Assembly: GCA_963621995.1 (NCBI GenBank)
Contig: CAVFFZ010000007.1
Location: forward strand, 1-57,706
Length of the DNA stretch: 57,706 bases
Direction of reading: 5' to 3'
Origin: UMGS1663 sp963621995
Lineage (GTDB): Bacteria > Bacillota > Clostridia > TANB77 > CAG-508
Positions 8,369 through 17,238 of the stretch are shown piece after piece; position 1 is the stretch's first letter, and every line of letters begins with the position of its first letter. The position numbers were made by a program, and so were the translations under genes. Below the pieces are notes generated by a model. That model saw only the letters and a program-made list of their open reading frames with translations, was not told the origin of the DNA and did no database searches.

Positions 8369-9289
8369 ATGAAAGTTGCTATAAAACATAAAAAAAAGCA
8401 ATTATTTATTTTAGGATTAATTATACTTAATTTAATTTCATTTGTAATAGTATTTGGAAGATATATAACCAATACTGTAAATGATTTTTTTGTAAGAAGT
8501 AAAGAATTTTATTTTTATAGTGATAAATTATCAGAAGATGATTCAATTTATCAAGTAGATAATTGGTCTGGGGTAGAAGACTATGTTATAACAATAAATA
8601 TGAACAGTAATAACAATAATATAGAAGCTGTTTCATACGATATAAATTATGAGATTTCATATAAGTGTTCTGATAATGCAATTTGCCAACTAAGTAAAAC
8701 AGAAGGAACAATATTGTCAAATACTAATTCAGACTTTTTTAATTTAACAATTACACCTAATACGCAATTAAATGTTGGAGATAAAATTGTTGTAGAGGTT
8801 GAAGCAAGTGCAACATCACCATATAAAAAAACATTAAAAGGTAAATTTACATTAGTAGTAGGAAAAGAAAAATTAACATATCAAATAATAGATAGTGCTC
8901 AAAACCCATATATGCAATTAAGCATGACTAATACATTAACATTTTACAATGTAGAAGAAAGTTTTGGAACGTATAGTGTTGGAGATAAAATTGATATTGA
9001 TACATATTTAAATTTATCTGATACAGAAAAAGAAAAATGTTATTCTGCGAAAGTAAATATAAACTTTGATCCAACACAAATATTATTTGATGTAACAAAT
9101 AACGTATATTCAGAGGCTACCAATATAACAACGACAACAATAAATGGAAAAACATATATAAATGGGTTTACTATAACAATTGATGCAATATCAAGTAGAG
9201 AAATTAGGTTTTATAAAACAGATGTAAGTAAAAATTATACATACCCTAATAAAGATAATACGTCAATTGTTAGCGTTGTAAGTCAATAG
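8369..9289 (+). CDS. Exported beta-sandwich protein of the fibre locus
   Basis: 306 residues. The N-terminus is basic (KHKKKQ), followed by a hydrophobic segment at about 12-31, then GRYITNTVNDFFVRSKEFYF, a block shared by TasA-type proteins in Clostridia. Two or three Ig-like beta domains follow (e.g. LNVGDKIVVEVEAS and YSVGDKIDIDTYL), suggesting an elongated surface protein. RBS AAGGAGA. It is separated by 17 bases from the upstream gene and 13 from the downstream gene, consistent with one operon. Confidence 0.65.
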   Translation: MKVAIKHKKKQLFILGLIILNLISFVIVFGRYITNTVNDFFVRSKEFYFYSDKLSEDDSIYQVDNWSGVEDYVITINMNSNNNNIEAVSYDINYEISYKCSDNAICQLSKTEGTILSNTNSDFFNLTITPNTQLNVGDKIVVEVEASATSPYKKTLKGKFTLVVGKEKLTYQIIDSAQNPYMQLSMTNTLTFYNVEESFGTYSVGDKIDIDTYLNLSDTEKEKCYSAKVNINFDPTQILFDVTNNVYSEATNITTTTINGKTYINGFTITIDAISSREIRFYKTDVSKNYTYPNKDNTSIVSVVSQ

Positions 9290-9302
9290 AAAGAGGAAAA
9301 AT

Positions 9303-10307
9303 ATGTCAGTTAATATAATGAATAAATATATTGATATTACAAGAAGACAAATTTCAACATATTTAAAATTAATATTTGAAAATAAATATAATAAAAGATA
9401 CAATGATATATATACTGAAAAGTATATAAATTCTAGGTATTATAATTTTTATGGAAGTGAAGAAGAAAATTTAACAATTAGGAAAATAATATTAGAAGAA
9501 TTAAGAAAAACACAAGATTATTTAATATCAACAAATTCAGAAGATAAAGAATTAATAGAAAAAATACATATTTTCTTTTGCTATTTTTTATATTTTGATA
9601 ATGTTGTTTATTGTGAAGATCTGAAAGCTAAAACATTGCAAATAGTGAAGTTAAGAGAAAAAGTTTTAAAAAAGCAATCAGATGAGTTTGAAAAAGTTTT
9701 ATATAAAGAAATGATGTGTTTACAAATTGAAAAAGAGAACCTACTAGAAAGGTTTGAAACAGATGAATTTTCTTTAAAAATTACAAATTATAAGGCAGTA
9801 AAAAATATTTATAGAGTTATACTAAAACAAAATATAAAATTTCCAATAGAATATAGTGAGCTTGCAGTAAATAAAGTTTTTAATATGGGACTTATAAATG
9901 AAGATAAATTAGCAATAGAATATTATTTAATAGTAGTGCAAATTATTAAAGATATAGTAAAACAAAATTTTAAAAAGCAATATATAGTGGAATTTGCGGA
10001 AACACTGTTGGAAAAAAACAAAAAAATAATTGGAATTCTAAACATAATTGATAATTCGGCAATTCAAGATAAAATAAGTTTAAAAATAAGATATGAGCAT
10101 TATTTAGAAAATCAAGAAAAAGTTCATGAATTAATGAGAGAGGGCTTTGCATTTACTGTTGTATTAGACAATTCTTTTGAAGTAAATTATAAAAATATGG
10201 AAAACTTAAAAATGTTTAGAAATGTATTGTTAAATAAAGAATCAAAACATTATTCTCAAATAATAAATTCTAATGAAAATATAAATAATAATATAATTGA
10301 AATTTAA
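9303..10307 (+). CDS. Unknown cytoplasmic helical protein
   Basis: 334 residues, not recognised. It is Lys/Glu/Ile-rich and predicted mainly helical, with no signal peptide or membrane segment. RBS AGAGGAAAA. It lies directly before the membrane-tethered AAA+ ATPase, so it may be a cytosolic partner of that complex. That is context only. Confidence 0.6.
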   Translation: MSVNIMNKYIDITRRQISTYLKLIFENKYNKRYNDIYTEKYINSRYYNFYGSEEENLTIRKIILEELRKTQDYLISTNSEDKELIEKIHIFFCYFLYFDNVVYCEDLKAKTLQIVKLREKVLKKQSDEFEKVLYKEMMCLQIEKENLLERFETDEFSLKITNYKAVKNIYRVILKQNIKFPIEYSELAVNKVFNMGLINEDKLAIEYYLIVVQIIKDIVKQNFKKQYIVEFAETLLEKNKKIIGILNIIDNSAIQDKISLKIRYEHYLENQEKVHELMREGFAFTVVLDNSFEVNYKNMENLKMFRNVLLNKESKHYSQIINSNENINNNIIEI

Positions 10308-10344
10308 ACATAAAATAAAATTATTATGAAAGGAATGAAAAAGA

Positions 10345-11871
10345 ATGGAGACATTTTCAAGGTTCTTGTATGAATTTTTAAACCAGTTTTTTTCAGGATT
10401 TATAACTGTAATTAAAGGCATAGGTACTGGAATAACGGAGACGTTTAATTTTGGGGAATATCAAACAATAATAGATACATATAAAGAAGATTTATCAACA
10501 CCTGAATGGGTACTTGTTATTATATCAATATTATGTATTGTAATATTTGTTGGACTAATAATAGCATTAATTTATTTATTATCAAGAAAATATATAAAAT
10601 TCAGAAAAAAGACAATAGATCAAGATGAATTATTAGAAGAAGTTGCATCATTAAATAAACAAGTAGAAAGTTTAATAAAAGAAAAAGAACAAATAATGGC
10701 TATGAAAGTTTCACAATTAGGACTAAAACCAGATGAATCACCTGAAATAGAAAATAATGATCAAAATGAAGAAGAGGTAACAGATGGTAGCGATATAAGA
10801 TTTTCTAAATTAAATGAAATAGATTTGCAATATGCAAATTATCACTCAATTGATTATGGAAATAGTTTTACATTACAAGATCTTTGCAATAATTTTAGAA
10901 ATTTTGCTGCATCAAAACTTAAATTGTACTATAAACCAGAGATGGTAAGAATATTTATATCTGGACTTGCTTCAACAAAATTGATAATATTACAAGGAAT
11001 TTCTGGAACAGGTAAAACATCACTTGCATATGCTTGGGGGAAATTTATGAGACATGACTCATGTATTGCATCTGTACAACCTTCATGGAGAGATAGAACA
11101 GATATGTTCGGATATTTTAATGAATTTACAAAGAAATTTAACGAAACAGAAATGCTAAAAGAAATGTATGTTGCAGGATACGTAGATGAGGTTTATACAG
11201 TAATTTTAGACGAAATGAACCTATCACGTGTAGAATATTATTTTGCAGAAATGTTATCAATTTTGGAAATGCCAAATAGAGATGAGTGGATAATTGAATT
11301 AGTCCCTAATAGCTGGAAAACAGACCCTAAAAAAATTATTGGTGGTAAAATAAAAGTACCGGCAAATATGTGGTATATAGGAACAATAAATAATGATGAT
11401 TCAACTTTTGCTGTAACAGATAAAGTTTATGATAGAGCAATGCCAATAGATATAAATGATAAAAGTGTTCCTTTTGAACCAGAAGACACGGAAGCACAAG
11501 GAATAAATTTCTCATATTTAGATAATTTATTTAAAACAGCAATACAAGAAAATCCTATTTCGCAAGAAACACTTGATAAGATTGAACAAATGGATAATTA
11601 CGTTATACAACATTTTCGTATAGCGTTTGGTAACCGTATAGTAGCACACATGAAAAAATTTGTTCCAGTGTATGTTGCGTGTGGTGGAGATGAAGTTTCA
11701 GGAGTAGACTATTTTATTGCTAAAAAAATATTAAGAAAATTTGAACAATTAAATATGTCATATATTAGAGATGAAATTGATCCATATATTCAATTTCTAA
11801 ACACAACATTTGGAAAAAATAAAATGAATGAGTGTATTGAATATTTATTAAGATTGAAGAAAATGGCATAA
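10345..11871 (+). CDS. Membrane-tethered McrB/MoxR-like AAA+ ATPase
   Basis: 508 residues. An N-terminal amphipathic region is followed by a membrane segment at about 55-80, a coiled coil at about 90-125, then an AAA+ module. Walker A is GISGTGKT (218-225) and Walker B is VILDEMN (286-292), as in the McrB/5-methylcytosine-type GTPase subfamily. The next gene is a DUF2357 protein, the McrC-like partner that usually accompanies such ATPases in restriction systems. Unusually, this ATPase is membrane-anchored and surrounded by fibre-secretion genes. It may power assembly or remodelling rather than DNA restriction. Confidence 0.85.
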   Translation: METFSRFLYEFLNQFFSGFITVIKGIGTGITETFNFGEYQTIIDTYKEDLSTPEWVLVIISILCIVIFVGLIIALIYLLSRKYIKFRKKTIDQDELLEEVASLNKQVESLIKEKEQIMAMKVSQLGLKPDESPEIENNDQNEEEVTDGSDIRFSKLNEIDLQYANYHSIDYGNSFTLQDLCNNFRNFAASKLKLYYKPEMVRIFISGLASTKLIILQGISGTGKTSLAYAWGKFMRHDSCIASVQPSWRDRTDMFGYFNEFTKKFNETEMLKEMYVAGYVDEVYTVILDEMNLSRVEYYFAEMLSILEMPNRDEWIIELVPNSWKTDPKKIIGGKIKVPANMWYIGTINNDDSTFAVTDKVYDRAMPIDINDKSVPFEPEDTEAQGINFSYLDNLFKTAIQENPISQETLDKIEQMDNYVIQHFRIAFGNRIVAHMKKFVPVYVACGGDEVSGVDYFIAKKILRKFEQLNMSYIRDEIDPYIQFLNTTFGKNKMNECIEYLLRLKKMA

Positions 11872-11889
11872 TGATTAGGAAGGTGAATA

Positions 11890-13015
11890 ATGTTGGAAAA
11901 TTTGGAAGTAATAAAATTATATGATCAATCAAATCAAGAAAATATGCAAAAATTTATAGATTCTACAGAATCAGAATTAAAAATTCAGGTTGATAAAAAA
12001 AATGTTACAGAAGATACTGAATGGATAGAGTTGATGGAAGAGGTAATTCCACATTTAGATATAATATTTAGAAAACCTAATCGTTTTATAGAAAATGAAG
12101 AAGAAATAGTTAAAATTGAACAAACAAGAAAAGTATCTGTAGAAACAATTAAGCATTTATCTAAAAATACAAATTTCATTCAAAAAATAGATGAAAACCG
12201 GAAATGTAATACCTTCAAAATTACTAAATGTAAGAAAAGAAGAAAGTTTTAATACATATGAAAACCGTTTAATATATACATTAATGCAAAATATAAAATT
12301 TTTCATAATGAAAAAGAAAGAAGCGCTTGGTAAAATAATTGAAAATAATAGTGATAATAGAAAAGGAGAAAATAACAAAAAGTTAGAATATATTGCAAAA
12401 TCAAAAATTAAAGAAGAAGATGTAGATATAGATGTATCAATAAGTTCAAAATTAAATTCTGAGAGTAATAATGAAGAGAATAATATATTAAAAAGAATTG
12501 AAGAAATTGAAAAAAAGATAAGTGATGTTGAATCATCAGAGGTGTATAAAATACTAGACAAATTACATGTAATATTGGTTAAAGACCCTGTAAGAAAGAC
12601 AAATGTGGTATTAAAAAATGTGCATTTTCAATATGCTATGAAATTGTGGGAATATTTAAAAGCGAATATGGATGAACAAACAAACATGCAAGAAGAAAAT
12701 AAAAATTTTGCAGATGAAGGTTCACTAAAAAAAATGATGGATGAAGCATTTATGTTACAATACTTAATTATGAAAACTTTAGATGATGAAGAAAAAGAAA
12801 AACGAGATACTAAAAAAGAAATTAAAATGTTAGTTGTTGAACAAATGCTTGATAAAATAATGGACTTTGATGAAGAAATAACAGAAGAACAATTACAGCA
12901 ATTAGTTGCTGAAAGATATGAAGTTATAAAATATAGAAAAATGGCTGTACTACAAGATATTCAAAAAATATTTAAAAAACATATTGAAAAGTATGAAGAA
13001 AAAGTAGAATTGTAA
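11890..13015 (+). CDS. DUF2357/McrC-like partner of the AAA+ ATPase, split by a +1 shift at CGG
   Basis: The protein is encoded in two frames: codons from 11890 up to AAC at 12196-12198, then GGA from 12200. Reading through with C12199 skipped gives QKIDENGNVIPSKLLNVR and a continuous 374-residue protein. The motif IPSKLLNVRKEESFNTYENR is the DUF2357 signature and lies just after the junction. Without the shift, translation ends after 16 aberrant, Lys/Cys-rich codons. Downstream are a long coiled-coil insertion and a conserved LVKDPVRKTNVVLKN block. The ATG at 12191 has no RBS and would remove the N-terminal quarter. It lies 18 bases after the ATPase gene. Confidence 0.75.
12199..12201 (+). 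other. In-frame CGG at the DUF2357 frame junction (+1)
   Basis: 0-frame AAC CGG AAA; continuing frame AAC (C) GGA AAT. It is codon 104 of the gene. The junction is fixed to within a few codons by the DUF2357 motif immediately downstream. Confidence 0.7.
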
Positions 13016-13040
13016 ATTACAAAAGAAAGGCATTAGAAAA

Positions 13041-13646
13041 ATGAAAAATATTATAGAAAAAATTAAAAACAATAAATTTTTAAAAATAATATCCAAAATT
13101 ATTTATACAATAATTTTTATCATCGTATTACTATTATTAATAATGGTAATATTGCAAAGAACAAGTAATAATGAAATTACAATTGGAGGCTATAGAATAT
13201 TTGTTGTAGCAACAGGAAGCATGGTGCCAGAATATGAAGTAGGAGACGTTTTATTATCAAAAGAAATAGATGCAAGTGAGTTAAAAGTTGGAGATAATGT
13301 TGCATATAAAGGTAAAGTTGGTAGCTATAATGGAAAAATTATTACACATAAAATAAAAAAGATTGAAAAAGATGGCGAAAATTATAAAATAACGACACAA
13401 GGTGTTGCAAACACAGGAGAAGATCCTGAAATAGACCAAACACAGATTTTAGGGAAAATTGCATATAAAATAGTATTATTAAGCTGGTTTGAAAAGATTA
13501 TATCAAATAATTATGCGTTTTATTGTATTATTTTTATACCAATTGCAATTCTAATATTTAAAAGATTCAGAAGTTTTATGAGTGAAGAAGATGATGAAGA
13601 TGATGAAGATAATGACGATAATGATAATAAAAATATAAATCACTAA
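13041..13646 (+). CDS. sipW: SipW-type signal peptidase I
   Basis: 201 residues with N-terminal and C-terminal membrane segments. The catalytic Ser is in VATGSMVPEYEVGDVLLS and the His in THKIKK. The usual acidic block is present as NTGEDPEIDQTQILGK. The C-terminus carries an unusual acidic tail of about 20 residues (Asp/Glu/Asn-rich) on the cytoplasmic side. It is followed by a TasA-like gene and is the second apparently active enzyme in the locus. Confidence 0.9.
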   Translation: MKNIIEKIKNNKFLKIISKIIYTIIFIIVLLLLIMVILQRTSNNEITIGGYRIFVVATGSMVPEYEVGDVLLSKEIDASELKVGDNVAYKGKVGSYNGKIITHKIKKIEKDGENYKITTQGVANTGEDPEIDQTQILGKIAYKIVLLSWFEKIISNNYAFYCIIFIPIAILIFKRFRSFMSEEDDEDDEDNDDNDNKNINH

Positions 13647-13691
13647 AATATTGAGACTTTGATATACTTTAGACAAGGAGGAAACAATGAT

Positions 13692-14297
13692 ATGCAGAAA
13701 TTAAAAAAGTTAATTAAAAAAGTTAAAATTAAAAATTTACTGATCTTAATAATGCTATTATTATTTAATACATATGCATGGTTTGTTTACTCAACAAAAG
13801 TTAATATGGAAATATCAGCACATGTTAGTTCTTGGAATATACAATTTGTTAGTGATAATCAAGAAATAACAACAGATGTGGAAATAAAGATAGATAGAAT
13901 TTTTCCGGGAATGGAAGGAGAAAAAAAGTTTGAAAAAGTAATAGAAGTAAAAAATAATGGTGAAAAAAGTGCAGTATTAAGTTACAATATTCAAGAAATA
14001 ACTATAATGGGAGAAAAGTATAGTGTAGAAGGGGAAAATGCTAAAACAGAAGATGAAATAAAAGAAATTTTGAATAGTTATCCATTTAAAATAAAAATAG
14101 AAGTAGATGACTCACAACTACAAAATAATACTGGAAATGGAAAAGTTACAATAGGACTTGAGTGGCCATTTGAATCTGGAAATGATGAATTAGATACATA
14201 TTGGGGAAACAAAGCGTATGAATATTATTCTGTAAATCCTGATAAAAATTCGGTAGAATTAAAAGTAGTATTAAATGCATCACAAAAAGCAGAATAA
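13692..14297 (+). CDS. TasA-like exported protein
   Basis: 201 residues from the ATG at 13692, placed nine bases after AAGGAGG; a longer start at 13659 would put this RBS inside the gene. The signal segment (LLILIMLLLFNTYAWFVYST) is followed by KVNMEISAHVSSWNIQFV, the typical mature start of a SipW substrate. A beta-rich body (IFPGMEGEKKFEKVIEVKN) with the family 'PG...G' turn follows. No C-terminal anchor is seen. The upstream signal peptidase gene suggests an enzyme-substrate pair. Confidence 0.75.
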   Translation: MQKLKKLIKKVKIKNLLILIMLLLFNTYAWFVYSTKVNMEISAHVSSWNIQFVSDNQEITTDVEIKIDRIFPGMEGEKKFEKVIEVKNNGEKSAVLSYNIQEITIMGEKYSVEGENAKTEDEIKEILNSYPFKIKIEVDDSQLQNNTGNGKVTIGLEWPFESGNDELDTYWGNKAYEYYSVNPDKNSVELKVVLNASQKAE

Positions 14298-14302
14298 ATA
14301 AA

Positions 14303-14896
14303 TTATTCTGCTATTTGTGTAAATGAAATATTAACATCTAAAAGAGCAGGATTATCGCTTTTAGTAGATAATGTATCATCTTCATTAGACATTGTAGAAG
14401 TTAAATCATCATCATTCCAAAGAATAAAAACTCTTATTTTTCTTTGCTTTATGTTTGAATTTAACAAAATTGTATCAGATATTGTTTGATTAAAAGTATC
14501 AAATTCAACTATTTCACCATCATCAATAGAATAACCAGTTGAAACGAGGTCTGTTACAGAACTATTTTCACTTGCTGAAACATTTATTTCATATTTAAAA
14601 GATACATCAGTATCTGTAAAGTCAAAATCTAAATCAAAATAGCCTGTTGCAGTTGGAGCAATAATTCCAGCAGAAATGTTATCATTACCTTCAAATACTG
14701 GTACAATTGATGAAGAAATGTCTGAATTATTTTTTATTGATTTGTTATTTACGGTTATATTCCATTTTGCAATTGTTAAATTTGTTTTTCCAGTTGAAGC
14801 AGTAATATATTTTGCATAAATTTGAACAATAGAAAATAGGAGCAAACATATAAGCAGTCCAATTAAAAAAAATATAAATTTTTTACTATTTTTCAT
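14303..14896 (-). CDS. TasA/camelysin-like exported protein on the opposite strand
   Basis: 197 residues from the ATG at 14896. The hydrophobic segment is at about 7-27, then YAKYITASTGKTNLTIAKWN, followed by ITVNNKSI and an IIAPTATGYFDLDF block. The last two parallel SVNNVDI and IAPGLTGKFKI of the protein at 6604, so the two are paralogues. The gene is convergent with 13692-14297, only 5 bases apart. It is the only minus-strand gene in the 23-kb locus, so its expression must be separate. Confidence 0.75.
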   Translation of the reverse strand: MKNSKKFIFFLIGLLICLLLFSIVQIYAKYITASTGKTNLTIAKWNITVNNKSIKNNSDISSSIVPVFEGNDNISAGIIAPTATGYFDLDFDFTDTDVSFKYEINVSASENSSVTDLVSTGYSIDDGEIVEFDTFNQTISDTILLNSNIKQRKIRVFILWNDDDLTSTMSNEDDTLSTKSDNPALLDVNISFTQIAE

Positions 14897-14994
14897 ATTA
14901 AATCTTCTTTCGTTTTTCCCTATTTTAACATATGGTAAAATAGAAAGCAAGTACACTTATTAATAAAAATAAAAGTAGAAAGGAAAATGATATT

Positions 14995-15741
14995 ATGCCA
15001 AAAAAAGATAAAAAACAAAAAAGTAAAGCATTAGAGAGCTACGAAAATATTAAATTAAATTCACAAAAAATAAGAGAAAGAGATATAAAAATTAATGCAA
15101 TAAAACTTGGATTGATAATAATGGCATTATTTTTAATAATAATTTACTTCCTTTTAAAGGCTTTTTATGAAGGTGGAGATTTTACAGTTTCACTAGACCA
15201 AGCTTTTGCAAAGAAGAGTGGACTTATTATGTTTGAAAGGGAAGGAGATGCAGATAAAAGAGTTTTAAAGGCAAAAAAAGCAGAATATATTGATAATATT
15301 TCTATTAAATGGATTCCGGAAGATATTAACAAACAAGGAGAGGGGAGCCATAATGGAGATAATTATTTAGCATATAGTTTTTATGTAGAAAATAAAGGTA
15401 GTGAAGTTGTAAATTATTGGTATGAAATAATTATTGATGATGTAATAAAAAATGCAGATGAAGCAATAAGGGTAATGGTATACTTAAATGATGAAAAAAC
15501 GGTTTATGCAAAAGCAAGCAGTAAAACTGGAGAAGCAGAAGAAGGAACTAAAATGTTTTATTCAGAAAATGAAGTAGCCGTTGAACAAAGAAAGGATTTT
15601 CAACCTGGGGATATTGATAAATTTACAATAGTAGTGTTTATAGAAGGTGATGATCCAGAATGTTTAGATAATTTAATAGGTAGTGAAATGAAAATGCATA
15701 TGGATATTACAGAGGAGCATATAGCACAAAAGAAAGAGTAA
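14995..15741 (+). CDS. Membrane-anchored extracytoplasmic protein of the fibre locus
   Basis: 248 residues. A long, basic cytoplasmic N-terminus (about 36 residues) precedes one membrane segment at about 39-57, followed by an extracellular beta-rich domain (NYLAYSFYVENKGSEVVNYW and IDKFTIVVFIEGDDPECLD). The extended N-terminus and lack of a SipW-like junction suggest it stays anchored and may act as the fibre base or minor subunit. RBS GAAAGGAAA. It is followed by an independent promoter for the next gene. Confidence 0.6.
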   Translation: MPKKDKKQKSKALESYENIKLNSQKIRERDIKINAIKLGLIIMALFLIIIYFLLKAFYEGGDFTVSLDQAFAKKSGLIMFEREGDADKRVLKAKKAEYIDNISIKWIPEDINKQGEGSHNGDNYLAYSFYVENKGSEVVNYWYEIIIDDVIKNADEAIRVMVYLNDEKTVYAKASSKTGEAEEGTKMFYSENEVAVEQRKDFQPGDIDKFTIVVFIEGDDPECLDNLIGSEMKMHMDITEEHIAQKKE

Positions 15742-15803
15742 ATGGTACAAAAAATACTAAAAATATCAAAATATTACAATTATATTACTTTTTAAAACAA
15801 ATA

Positions 15804-15832
15804 TTGACATTAAAAAAATGGTATGGTATCAT
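15804..15832 (+). promoter_or_regulatory. Strong sigma-A-type promoter of the major subunit gene
   Basis: Perfect -35 TTGACA (15804-15809), 17-bp spacer, -10 TATCAT (15827-15832). A leader of about 100 bases follows before the gene at 15939. This is the best promoter in the locus, fitting a highly expressed structural subunit. Confidence 0.75.
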
Positions 15833-15938
15833 AAGTTTGAATTATGGGTAGAACTAATGAAAAGAGTTATACTTAAAGTTTTTATAGGCAAAACTCAAAA
15901 AAAACTAAGTATATAAAAAAGGAAAGGAAAGAGGTAAA

Positions 15939-16982
15939 ATGAGTAAAAAACAAAAAAGAAAGTTTGACCTAAAATCAGCAATATTAATTTTATTATTGCT
16001 AGCAGCTTTATTAACAGCATCAACATATGCATGGTTCACTGCAAATAGAGTTGTAACAGTTAGTGATATCGATGTACATATCGATACAAAAGATGGCTTA
16101 CAAATATCTGCAAATGGAGTAGACTGGAAATCAACACTAACAACTGAAGACTTGAAAGCAGGGTATACGGGTTCAAAAAATGTATTACCAACAACATTAG
16201 AACCAGTATCAACTGTAGGTGATGTAGAAAATGGATTAATGAAAATGTATTATGGACAAGTTGATTCTGCATCAGGAGATTATAAACTATATGCAGATGC
16301 AATTGATGCAGAAACTGGAAATACAACAAATGGAAAATATGTTGCATTTGACATTTTCTTAAAAGTTAACAACGATCAATCTAATATTGTATTAGGAAGT
16401 AATTCAGCGGTTGTATATAACGCAACTGTAAATAAAGGAAAAGAAGGTCTACAAAATGCAGCTAGAGTTGCATTCTTAAAAGAAGGACATTCTGATGTTG
16501 TTGAGGGAACTGACGTAAGTACATATTTAACTCAATGGGGAGCCTCAAGTTTTAGTGTAACAAAAAGTGCTGAACTTGATGCAACAAATACATATATTTG
16601 GGAACCAAACTATTTGTCACACAATACTACAGCATTATCTGTAGCTAATTCTTATAACATATCAACAGCAGCAGCTGTTCCATTGTTTGGAGTAAACCAA
16701 GCATTGGCAAAAGATAATGCAATATTATTAAAGAATGCAATGAAAGGTAATGACGATACAGGAGCTACATCTACTTACTTCACACAGATAACACCATCAT
16801 ACCAAACAGAAGCAACAATGACAGATGTTCAAAATGCATTTGCTTTAAAAGCTGGTGTAACAAAAGTAAGAATTTATATGTGGGTTGAAGGACAAGATGT
16901 AGACTGTGAAGACAATGTATCAGGTTCTGATATAACATTTAAATTAGAATTCAAATTACCAGAATCAACAACAGGAGCTTAA
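15939..16982 (+). CDS. Putative major TasA-like fibre subunit
   Basis: 347 residues. The basic start MSKKQKRKF is followed by a signal segment (ILILLLLAALLTASTYAWFT), then NRVVTVSDIDVHIDTKDGLQIS, a typical TasA/camelysin mature N-terminus. The remaining ~300 residues are Ala/Thr/Asn/Gly-rich and beta-like. Codon choice is less AT-biased than its neighbours, and it has its own near-consensus promoter, a strong RBS (AGGAAAGGAAAGAGG) and its own terminator. It is predicted to be the most abundant exported product of the locus. Polymerisation into fibres is inferred from family membership. Confidence 0.75.
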   Translation: MSKKQKRKFDLKSAILILLLLAALLTASTYAWFTANRVVTVSDIDVHIDTKDGLQISANGVDWKSTLTTEDLKAGYTGSKNVLPTTLEPVSTVGDVENGLMKMYYGQVDSASGDYKLYADAIDAETGNTTNGKYVAFDIFLKVNNDQSNIVLGSNSAVVYNATVNKGKEGLQNAARVAFLKEGHSDVVEGTDVSTYLTQWGASSFSVTKSAELDATNTYIWEPNYLSHNTTALSVANSYNISTAAAVPLFGVNQALAKDNAILLKNAMKGNDDTGATSTYFTQITPSYQTEATMTDVQNAFALKAGVTKVRIYMWVEGQDVDCEDNVSGSDITFKLEFKLPESTTGA

Positions 16983-16993
16983 TTAAATAAAAG

Positions 16994-17023
16994 AAAAAAA
17001 GCAGAAAATTCTGCTTTTTTTTT
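16994..17023 (+). terminator. Terminator of the major subunit gene
   Basis: Hairpin with AAAAAAAGCAGA / TCTGCTTTTTTT arms and a T9 run, 12 bases after the stop. Confidence 0.9.
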
Positions 17024-17045
17024 ATGTGAAAAAGTACAAAATTTA

Positions 17046-17074
17046 TAGACATTTTTGACGTGTTATGATATTAT
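17046..17074 (+). promoter_or_regulatory. Possible promoter upstream of the small ORF
   Basis: TAGACA (17046-17051), 17-bp spacer, TATTAT (17069-17074), directly after the terminator. The match is moderate. Something must restart transcription here for the coiled-coil and giant protein genes. Confidence 0.4.
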
Positions 17075-17123
17075 ACAATTACTATAAGAATGGGAAAAAA
17101 TAAACATGAAAGGGAAAACAAAA

Positions 17124-17228
17124 ATGAACTTTAATGATTTGGAAATAGAAGATTTAATTGACATATATAAAAAAATAGAAGATTTTTTAAAGTTTTTAGA
17201 TAAAGAACATAAAAAAGATGAAAAATAG
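17124..17228 (+). CDS. Small acidic/lysine-rich peptide
   Basis: 34 codons, MNFNDLEIEDLIDIYKKIED at the start, then a Lys-rich helix ending in TAG. An in-frame ATG at 17106 could add six residues. RBS-like GAAAGGGA lies upstream. It ends 10 bases before the next start and overlaps that gene's RBS, so translational coupling is likely. The amphipathic helical character is visible; the function is unknown. Confidence 0.5.
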   Translation: MNFNDLEIEDLIDIYKKIEDFLKFLDKEHKKDEK

Positions 17229-17238
17229 GAGGACTAAA

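Noticed and set aside
13041..13646. Acidic tail of the signal peptidase considered as a frameshift artefact
   Set aside because: The gene is intact with a normal stop; GAT/GAA repeats simply extend the cytoplasmic tail.
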